Source: Sphingomonadales bacterium
GTDB lineage: Bacteria > Pseudomonadota > Alphaproteobacteria > Sphingomonadales > Sphingomonadaceae
Assembly: GCA_024636595.1 (NCBI GenBank)
Contig: JAGXGT010000042.1
Location: 1-11,633 of the forward strand
Reading direction: 5' to 3'
Length of the DNA stretch: 11,633 nucleotides
The position numbers and the translations under genes were made by a program. The notes beneath the pieces are model-generated. The model worked only from the letters and a program-made list of their open reading frames with translations. It did no database searches and was not told the DNA's origin. This document shows positions 6,067 to 11,633 of this stretch, one piece after another (the first letter of the stretch is position 1; every line of letters starts with the position of its first letter).

Positions 6067-7650
6067 TTACGCCGCTTTCTTGGTTTTATCTTGGGCCGCT
6101 TCTTCAATCCGCTTCGGCACATCGCGCATGCTTTCGAGCGCGGCGGCGCGGTCTTCGCTAATTTCTTCCGCAATCACCCGCTGCGCACCTTCGTCACCGG
6201 CTTCGTGATACTCCGCGTCCTCGTTGACGTTCCAGACATTCCATTTGCGAGACCCGGCTTCGATATTCTCCACCGTCAGCATCGCCGTCATCATCGCGTG
6301 ATCCTGATTATTATAGCGGTGCATGCCGTTGCGGCCGACCATGTGCAGCGTCGGGAAACGGCTCTCCAGATCGTCGCGCATGGTGGCGACATTGTCTTCG
6401 TAGCTGTCATCATAGACCGGATAGGCCTTTTCCTGACGGACAACCGCGCCGCCGACAACATCCTCGGCTTTGCACAGTCCGAGGATTGCCATTTCCTGCT
6501 TGGCCAGCTCGACCAGCTGCTCGTCGGACGACGACCAGAGGCCGTCATTTTCAAAGCAGAAATATTCCAGACCGACGCAGGCGATATTTTTATCGGGCAC
6601 CATTTCCGGTGACCAGCTGCGGAAATTCTGCACCCGGCCAACCTGCACGCGATCATCGTGGATATAGATCCAGTTGTCCGGGAACAGATCATCCGACTTG
6701 ATCATAAGCGCCACGGTCAGGAAATCGCGGTAGTTCAAATCCTGCGCTTCCGGCAGCGATTTTGGCAGCGGGTGAATACGGGTCGCCAGTTCGCGCATCG
6801 GCGCACTGGAAATCACATGTTTCGCAGTGACGATGGTTTCACCATCCGCGCTCGTCGCACTCATCCGCCAGTTGCCGGCGGCATCCTGCGCCAGTTGTTT
6901 GAGCCGATGCCCCATAAGCACCTGATTGCCCTTGGCTTCGACATGCGCCTTGGCAGCATCCCACATCATGCCCGGACCGAGGCGGGGATAGCGAAAGGTT
7001 TCGAGCAGGGTTTTGACTTCCTGCCCGTCATTGGGCTTCTTGTTGAGGCCGAGCGAGCGCTTCAGACCGTCGGTGACCGCGTTCCACAAGGACAGGCCCT
7101 TAATTCGCTGCGCCGCCCAGTCCGCGGACATTTCGTCGCACGGCATGCCCCATACCTTCTCGGTATAGGTTTTGAAGAAGATCGAATAGAGCTTGTAGCC
7201 AAACTGGTTGACCGTCCAGTCTTCAAAACTTTTCACATTCTTGTTCGGAAAGACCTTTGCCTTGCCATAGCTCAGCATGCACAGGGTCGAGCGCCAGATG
7301 CCCAGATTCCACAAGGCTTCAAAGGCGCGCAGCGGATAGCTGTAAAATTTGCCCTCATAATAGATCCGGCTCATCCGCGGGCGCTGGATGAAGTCGTCGG
7401 GCAGAATTTCATTCCACAGATCGACCACTTCCTGGCTTTTGGAAAAGAATCGATGCCCGCCAATATCAAAACGGAAGCCTTCATGTTCTACCGTGCGGCT
7501 GATCCCGCCGACATATTTCGGATCTTTTTCGATCACGGTGACCGAATAGCCCTTTTTCGACAGCAGATAGGCGGCGGTCAAACCGGCTGGTCCGGCGCCA
7601 ATGATGGCGACGTCTACGGCATCTTCTGATGGTTTGGTTGGCGATGTCAT
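6067..7650 (-). CDS. FAD-dependent oxidoreductase, UDP-galactopyranose mutase/protoporphyrinogen oxidase-like
   Basis: 527 residues, predicted cytosolic. The N-terminal Rossmann motif is VAIIGAGPAGLTAAYLL (14-30) with the ribose-binding acid E41, followed by GGISRT (48-53). This is the arrangement in UDP-galactopyranose mutase, amine oxidase and carotenoid/hopanoid-type flavoproteins. The segment GRNGMHRYNNQDHAM (439-453) is a C-terminal FAD-contacting region. The last 50 residues are charged and rich in Glu, Lys and Ala. Proteins like this often sit in polysaccharide gene clusters. Here it is the first gene of the cluster, 5 nt before GtrA, so it probably prepares or modifies a sugar precursor, though that is inference. 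The ATG has AGGGG nine bases upstream. The leader contains a CtrA-like box and a dyad, so transcription of the cluster probably begins in the 112-nt gap before it. Confidence 0.85.
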   Translation of the reverse strand: MTSPTKPSEDAVDVAIIGAGPAGLTAAYLLSKKGYSVTVIEKDPKYVGGISRTVEHEGFRFDIGGHRFFSKSQEVVDLWNEILPDDFIQRPRMSRIYYEGKFYSYPLRAFEALWNLGIWRSTLCMLSYGKAKVFPNKNVKSFEDWTVNQFGYKLYSIFFKTYTEKVWGMPCDEMSADWAAQRIKGLSLWNAVTDGLKRSLGLNKKPNDGQEVKTLLETFRYPRLGPGMMWDAAKAHVEAKGNQVLMGHRLKQLAQDAAGNWRMSATSADGETIVTAKHVISSAPMRELATRIHPLPKSLPEAQDLNYRDFLTVALMIKSDDLFPDNWIYIHDDRVQVGRVQNFRSWSPEMVPDKNIACVGLEYFCFENDGLWSSSDEQLVELAKQEMAILGLCKAEDVVGGAVVRQEKAYPVYDDSYEDNVATMRDDLESRFPTLHMVGRNGMHRYNNQDHAMMTAMLTVENIEAGSRKWNVWNVNEDAEYHEAGDEGAQRVIAEEISEDRAAALESMRDVPKRIEEAAQDKTKKAA

Positions 7651-7696
7651 TCAGTCTGGCCCCTGTCCATGGAGCGCCCTGCACGAGCGCGGTTCA

Positions 7697-7709
7697 TGTT
7701 TCAGAAACA
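7697..7709. promoter_or_regulatory. 13-bp dyad in the leader of the FAD oxidoreductase gene
   Basis: TGTTTC, one central base, then GAAACA: perfectly symmetric. The single-base centre makes it a more likely protein-binding site than an RNA hairpin. It ends 47 nt before the ATG of the first gene of the envelope cluster, close to where a promoter would be expected. The binding protein is unknown. Confidence 0.3.
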
Positions 7710-7724
7710 GGAGTGAACGAAATT

Positions 7725-7741
7725 GGTTAGCAGATGGTTAA
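7725..7741 (-). promoter_or_regulatory. CtrA-like binding site upstream of the envelope-glycan operon
   Basis: Read on the minus strand it is TTAACCATCTGCTAACC. The alphaproteobacterial cell-cycle regulator CtrA binds TTAA-N7-TTAA, with TTAACCAT as a preferred half. Here the first half is exact, the spacing is exactly seven, and the second half is CTAA (one mismatch). It lies 75-91 nt before the ATG at 7650, in the gap after the permease gene. Binding by CtrA is inferred from the motif only. Confidence 0.45.
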
Positions 7742-7762
7742 TAGAGGCCGGAAATTAGCCGC

Positions 7763-9328
7763 TTATCGGTCGCTGATCGGCGGAACCGGTTGCTGAGGTG
7801 CATCAATATCGCGCTCGTGCACCTCGATATGACCGCGCCCGACATGGCTTTTTCTGTAACCATAAGCAAAATACAGCAACAGCCCGATCCCGCCCCAGAT
7901 CGGCAACACCATTTTCGCTTCAAAGGGCAAATTGTAGAACAACCCCAGACAGCCCGCAATTGCCAGCGGTGCGACGATCCAGACCAGCGGCGTCCGGAAA
8001 GGGCGATGGCGGCCCGGATCGGTGCGGCGCAGGATCAGCACCGCCAGCGCGACCATCAGAAAGGCGAACAATGTCCCCGAATTGGAAATATCCGCCAGCT
8101 GGCCGACGGGCAGAAACGCGGCAAAGACTGATACCGCGACACCGGTAATGGCGGTCACGATATGCGGCGTTTTCCATTTCGGGTGAATGGAAGCCAGTTT
8201 TTCGGGCAGCAGCCCGTCGCGTGCCATCACGAAGAAAATCCGGGTCTGGCCGAACAGCATGATCAGGATGACCGATGGCAGGGCGAGGAACGCGGCAATG
8301 CCAATCATATTGCCAAACACGGGATGGCCGATGGTTCGCAGCACAAAGGCCAGCGCCTCATGGCTGCACACCAAAGGCTCGCGGCCGGCCGACAGCAGGG
8401 CCTGACATTGCGCGGCAAATTCCGTGCTGCCGGGTGCCAGAGTGCTGCCGGCGGCATCGACAATCGGCTGCGCGCCGACCGTGCCAATCGCACCCGCCGC
8501 AACCAGCAGATAAAAGACGGTACAAATCGCGAGACTGCCGATCAGGCCGATCGGTACGTTGCGCTGTGGATTCTTGGTTTCCTCTGCCGCGGTCGACACC
8601 GCATCAAAGCCGACATAAGCAAAGAATATCGAGGCAGCTGCGCCAACCGCGCCAAAGCCGCGGCTTTCGCCAAACCAGCCATTGGGCAGGAACGGATCGA
8701 AATTCTGCCCCTGCATCATCGGCAGGGTGAGCACGATAAAAATGGTCAGGGCGGTGACCTTGATCGCCACCAGCACCGCATTGACCTTGGCGCTCTCGCT
8801 GGTGCCGATCATCAGCAGAAAGGTGACCAGCAGCGCAATGATCAGGGCCGGCAGGTTGATCAGCCCGCCCGGCGCATAGCTGCCAATGGTCAGCGCCCTC
8901 GGCAATTCTATCCCGGCGTTGGCCAGCAGCCCGACAAAATAGCCCGACCAGCCCACCGAAACCGCGCTTGCCGCCACCGCATATTCGAGGATCAGCGCCC
9001 AGCCGACCATCCACGCCAGCAGTTCGCCCATGACTGCATAGGTATAAGTATAAGCAGAGCCCGACACCGGCACCATCGAGGCCAGTTCGGAGTAACAGAG
9101 CGCCGCCACCGCGCAGACCAGCCCGGCGATCACGAAGCTCCACATCATCCCCGGCCCAGCCTTCTGCGCCGCTTCCGAGGTCAGCACAAAAATCCCGGTA
9201 CCAATGACGGCGCCCACGCCCAGCAAGGTGAGCTGGATGGGGCCCAGAGTGCGGGTTAGCGCCTTTTTTTCTGCGGTGGCGAGGATAGCGTCGAGAGGCT
9301 TGATACGTCCGAACAGATTGAATGCCAT
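7763..9328 (-). CDS. APC-superfamily amino acid permease (cationic amino acid transporter type)
   Basis: A 521-residue inner-membrane protein with about 12 hydrophobic segments and short charged ends. The first segment carries GVGAVIGTGIFVLT (37-50), the unwound substrate-binding segment typical of APC transporters. YSELASMVPVSGSAYTYTY and GELLAWMVGWALILEY follow in segments 2-3, as in the CAT and YfnA/YhdG group. This group usually imports amino acids with protons; the substrate cannot be read from the sequence. A hydrophilic loop with several Cys residues lies around the middle, between segments 7 and 8. ATG at 9328 has AGGA seven bases upstream. Same-strand neighbours are far enough away (112 nt downstream, 205 nt upstream) that it is probably its own transcription unit. 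Confidence 0.9.
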   Translation of the reverse strand: MAFNLFGRIKPLDAILATAEKKALTRTLGPIQLTLLGVGAVIGTGIFVLTSEAAQKAGPGMMWSFVIAGLVCAVAALCYSELASMVPVSGSAYTYTYAVMGELLAWMVGWALILEYAVAASAVSVGWSGYFVGLLANAGIELPRALTIGSYAPGGLINLPALIIALLVTFLLMIGTSESAKVNAVLVAIKVTALTIFIVLTLPMMQGQNFDPFLPNGWFGESRGFGAVGAAASIFFAYVGFDAVSTAAEETKNPQRNVPIGLIGSLAICTVFYLLVAAGAIGTVGAQPIVDAAGSTLAPGSTEFAAQCQALLSAGREPLVCSHEALAFVLRTIGHPVFGNMIGIAAFLALPSVILIMLFGQTRIFFVMARDGLLPEKLASIHPKWKTPHIVTAITGVAVSVFAAFLPVGQLADISNSGTLFAFLMVALAVLILRRTDPGRHRPFRTPLVWIVAPLAIAGCLGLFYNLPFEAKMVLPIWGGIGLLLYFAYGYRKSHVGRGHIEVHERDIDAPQQPVPPISDR

Positions 9329-9397
9329 AAAGCGATCCTATGCCGAAATTCTGAGCATGGATTACGCCGATTTTTGGGATGTGCAATAGCGATTCGT

Positions 9398-9428
9398 TGG
9401 CCCGTTCAAAGGTTGAAAAATCGGGCCA
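9398..9428. repeat. Nested inverted repeat (hairpin) in the permease leader region
   Basis: The outer arms TGGCCCG (9398-9404) and CGGGCCA (9422-9428) match perfectly. Directly inside, TTCAA (9405-9409) and TTGAA (9413-9417) pair around AGG, leaving a 4-nt bulge AAAT on one side. It sits 70 nt upstream of the permease ATG and 106 nt downstream of the YkvA stop. No T-run follows on either strand, so it is not a classic intrinsic terminator. It could be a leader structure or a factor-dependent end for the YkvA transcript. Confidence 0.4.
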
Positions 9429-9533
9429 TGAATAGAAGTCGGCGGCGGTAAAAAGACTTCCCCTGTTGCCATAAATGAAAAGGGTGCGCAGACTTACGAA
9501 CTTGGTCGCTCGGCGAAGCAGGAAGAAGGTGCT

Positions 9534-9911
9534 CTACCAGTCTAGCAGCGATAAACCGAACGAGCGAGCCACAGCAAAGGCAGCACCAAACCAGATGGTG
9601 ACAACGACAAACGCTGCCATTAGGCTGCGAGGCTTTGTAGCAAGTATTTCTGCCGATTTTCGATAATCGGCCATCAATGCAGCCGGTATCATATTAAGCA
9701 CAATCGCGATTCCTATTGGCACAAGAATGAGATCATCAAGATAACCAATTATCGGGATGAAGTCCGGGATCAAATCGATTGGACTCAATGCATAGGCTGC
9801 TACAGTTGCCGCCAGAATTTTAGCCGCTACCGGCGTACGTCTATCTCGTGCTGCAACCCAGAGTGCCAGAATGTCAAGTTTGAGATTGCGTGCCCAAGTC
9901 TTGATCTTCAC
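9534..9911 (-). CDS. YkvA/DUF1232-family small membrane protein
   Basis: 125 residues. The hallmark of the family is AAYALSPIDLIPDFIPIIGY followed by LDDLILVP (residues 38-65), an internal hydrophobic segment with conserved Asp and Pro. The N-terminal KTWARNLKLDILALWVAARDRRTP is also typical. A second hydrophobic segment lies near the C-terminus (about 98-115), suggesting an inner-membrane location. No biochemical role is established for the family. The start is GTG at 9911, matching the usual family start, but only a weak AGGTG lies about 13 bases upstream. It follows the DUF885 gene by 17 nt and is probably co-transcribed. Its GC content is about 48% over 9541-9840, well below its neighbours, so it may have a different origin. 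Confidence 0.85.
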   Translation of the reverse strand: MKIKTWARNLKLDILALWVAARDRRTPVAAKILAATVAAYALSPIDLIPDFIPIIGYLDDLILVPIGIAIVLNMIPAALMADYRKSAEILATKPRSLMAAFVVVTIWFGAAFAVARSFGLSLLDW

Positions 9912-9928
9912 TTTGTAGATACCAGCAC

Positions 9929-11260
9929 CTAATCAGTTTTTAGATCATCGGGCAACATCGGCTCGCTCAACAACCGCTCCATCGCCTTCCAGCGCCACAC
10001 CGGTGCATCGCCCTGCGCTTCGATCCAGTCGCAAACCATTTCCATGCCCAGACCATAGTTGATCACATAGCTGCGATATTGCTCGGTGAAGTCGGTCATC
10101 TGCTCCGCCCGTTCGCGGGAGACCAGCTGATATTTCTCGGTAAGCACGACCGCCTCTTCCCGTGTAATCTCGCCATCAAGATAGCGCTGCGCAATCGTCA
10201 TTCGCGCACCGCTAAGCGCCTGCTTGGCGATTTGCAGCGCCCAGTAGGCCGCCGCCGTGTCCGGATCGAGCCCCGCCAGCGGGTAGAGCACATCGCGTTC
10301 GTAATCCAGCCGATCCTGCCCGCTAAACGCCAGTTCGATGCCGTAGTTGGCAGATCCCTCGGCGATCAGCCTTTGCGGGCTGTAGAGCGGATAAATGGAA
10401 AATTCCTGCCAGCCGCGGCCCTTGGTAAGATTGCGCTCGAGCAGCATATTATAGACATGATGCCCGGGATAGCCCTCGTGGCAGCCCAGATCGACGGCGC
10501 GGCCGATGAAGATTGGCAGGTCGGTGTTGACCTGGATCAGGCTCTGGTAACCGCCCTGATAATAATTATAGCCGCTCCAGCTCTTGCCGGTGACAAATTC
10601 CAGCTTGAAATTCTCGCCCTCGGGCAGATCGAAATATTTTGCGGTCCGCGCCTTGCACTCGGCAATCGCGGTGTCGAACACCGCCTGCAACCGGTCCTCG
10701 GGGATGATATATCCCATTTCAAAAGCCGCCACCCGCTCACTGAGCGGCCCGTCGCCCGGAGCGATATTGTCGATCTCCTCAAGCACCGGATCAAAGTCTT
10801 CCAGCGGCCTGAGTTCCGGCGTCACCCCGAACAGCCCCTGGGCCTCTCTGGTAAAGAGGAAGGTCTCTCCCTGCACCATCGCATGTCGGGTGGCCGCCGC
10901 CTGCAGCTGGGCCGACAGGAATTTCTGCCGAGCGTTGACCAGCGGGTCATCGTTTTCCGGCAAGGCACCCAGCCGCTGCCGCAAATCGGCAATGGCATCG
11001 CCCAGTTGCCCTATATCGCGCGGCTTTGCTTTCGCCATCTCAGCCCATTCGGCCGGGCCATAATAAGCATCGACATAGCCTGCTTCCTGCTCGCCAAGTT
11101 CCAGCGTCAGCTTGACATAATCGGTGGCGATCGCAGTCAGTTCATTTGCAGCTTGTGAAACCGCCGTGTCGGCGATAACCGGCGGCGCCGTCGGTTCGGC
11201 TACCGATGCACAGGCAGAAATAGCGAGACCGGCAGCGGCAACCAGCCCGAGGCGCTTCAC
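9929..11260 (-). CDS. DUF885-family zinc-hydrolase-like lipoprotein
   Basis: 443 residues. The N-terminus is a lipoprotein signal with lipobox ISAC and Cys17 as the lipidated residue, so the protein is probably anchored in the periplasm. The family's metal site is HEGYPGHH (261-268), a variant of the zinc-peptidase HExxH helix. E301 in LIAEGSANYG is a likely further ligand. Known DUF885 members are about 550-600 residues, so this belongs to a shorter branch. A peptidase or hydrolase function is inferred from the motif; the substrate is unknown. The start is GTG at 11260, overlapping the NhaA stop by 4 nt (GTGA), with no strong Shine-Dalgarno, which points to translational coupling. YkvA follows by 17 nt. 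Confidence 0.87.
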   Translation of the reverse strand: MKRLGLVAAAGLAISACASVAEPTAPPVIADTAVSQAANELTAIATDYVKLTLELGEQEAGYVDAYYGPAEWAEMAKAKPRDIGQLGDAIADLRQRLGALPENDDPLVNARQKFLSAQLQAAATRHAMVQGETFLFTREAQGLFGVTPELRPLEDFDPVLEEIDNIAPGDGPLSERVAAFEMGYIIPEDRLQAVFDTAIAECKARTAKYFDLPEGENFKLEFVTGKSWSGYNYYQGGYQSLIQVNTDLPIFIGRAVDLGCHEGYPGHHVYNMLLERNLTKGRGWQEFSIYPLYSPQRLIAEGSANYGIELAFSGQDRLDYERDVLYPLAGLDPDTAAAYWALQIAKQALSGARMTIAQRYLDGEITREEAVVLTEKYQLVSRERAEQMTDFTEQYRSYVINYGLGMEMVCDWIEAQGDAPVWRWKAMERLLSEPMLPDDLKTD

Positions 11261-11633
11261 AGACCATCTTTCAGTTTTTGCGCTTCGCCGGTTGGCAAGG
11301 CATCCAGCAATTGTTCCGCATCCTCCTTGTCTAGCGATTTCACATGCTTGTCCTGCGGCGCGAAGCGCAAGATGCAGAAGCCGACGACCGCCGACAGCAA
11401 GGATCCGCCCAGCACGCCAATCTTGGCCTCCTCGATCAACAGCTCCTGACCAGGGAAGGCCAGTGCGCCGATGAACAGGCTCATCGTAAAGCCGATGCCG
11501 CAGAGCATGGCCACGCCATATACTTGCAGCCAGCTGGCCCCGCCGAGGCGCCCGGCAAAACCGGTTTTCACCGCGATCCAGACGCTGGCGAAAATGCCGA
11601 TCTGCTTGCCGAAGAACAGGCCTGCGGCAATGC
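11257..11633 (-). CDS. nhaA: Na+/H+ antiporter NhaA, C-terminal part (5' end outside window)
   Basis: The last 124 residues of an NhaA-type antiporter, which exchanges sodium for protons across the inner membrane for pH and salt tolerance. The frame stays open to the window edge. GLFFGKQIGIF is visible near the edge, then the hallmark GIGFTMSLFIGALAF and the last membrane segment GVLGGSLLSAVVGFCILRF. A cytosolic charged tail of about 30 residues follows. The Asp pair that binds sodium lies in the missing part. The stop overlaps the DUF885 start by 4 nt, so the two genes are probably one transcript. Confidence 0.93.
   Translation of the reverse strand, partial: IAAGLFFGKQIGIFASVWIAVKTGFAGRLGGASWLQVYGVAMLCGIGFTMSLFIGALAFPGQELLIEEAKIGVLGGSLLSAVVGFCILRFAPQDKHVKSLDKEDAEQLLDALPTGEAQKLKDGL

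Noticed and set aside
6658..7629. Plus-strand open frame of 323 codons opposite the FAD oxidoreductase
   Set aside because: It is antisense to a gene with clear FAD motifs, has no domain I recognise, and follows the codon pattern of the real gene.
8162..9259. Plus-strand open frame of 365 codons opposite the permease
   Set aside because: It is rich in Arg, Gln and His, as expected from reading hydrophobic membrane codons backwards; no domain is visible.
9475..9545. tRNA-like stretch on the minus strand (CTGGTAGAGCACC, then GTTCG)
   Set aside because: It resembles D-arm and T-loop sequence, but no acceptor stem or anticodon stem pairs form. The first part also overlaps the YkvA stop codon.
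10079..11158. Plus-strand open frame of 359 codons opposite the DUF885 gene
   Set aside because: The real frame has a lipobox and zinc motif; the antisense frame has neither start-site support nor a known motif.

Overview
The window looks like chromosomal DNA from an alphaproteobacterium, most likely Sphingomonadales (Sphingopyxis/Sphingorhabdus-like). This is inferred from gene content and style: a CYP153-type P450, a short DUF885 lipoprotein, a GtrA/GT-C/phosphotransferase-like envelope cluster, roughly 60% GC in the core genes, and a CtrA-like box. No rRNA, tRNA, CRISPR array, insertion sequence or phage gene is visible.

Layout. Positions 1-171 hold a possible tail of an upstream gene, then an operator-like palindrome and leader for a CYP153 cytochrome P450 (172-1488, +). 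A periplasmic, Tat-type methionine-R-sulfoxide reductase B follows (1569-2075, +). It converges on a VOC/glyoxalase-fold protein (2084-2461, -), and a perfect 16-bp palindrome holds both stop codons.

From 7650 down to 2513 on the minus strand lies a tight cluster read in this order: a UDP-galactopyranose-mutase-like FAD oxidoreductase, a GtrA-family flippase, a membrane-anchored alkaline-phosphatase-superfamily transferase, and a large polytopic GT-C protein with STT3/AglB-like acidic motifs. Spacing is 5 nt, a 4-nt overlap and 4 nt. I read this as an envelope-glycan modification operon: a carrier-lipid-linked sugar is flipped and attached outside the inner membrane, and a phospho-group may also be added. 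The substrate and product are unknown. No polyprenyl-phosphate sugar synthase (GtrB/DPM1-like) is in the window. The 112-nt leader of this operon contains a CtrA-like box and a second dyad.

Upstream on the same strand is an APC-family amino acid permease (7763-9328). A 205-nt gap with a nested hairpin separates it from a YkvA/DUF1232 membrane protein (9534-9911). Before that come a DUF885 zinc-hydrolase-like lipoprotein (9929-11260) and the 3' end of an NhaA Na+/H+ antiporter (11257-11633, cut by the window edge). NhaA and DUF885 overlap by 4 nt and DUF885 and YkvA are 17 nt apart, so these three probably share a transcript. The YkvA gene is clearly more AT-rich than its neighbours.

The most interesting part is the four-gene minus-strand cluster, especially the 590-residue STT3-like GT-C protein. 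I cannot show from sequence alone that this is a new system; it is a candidate.
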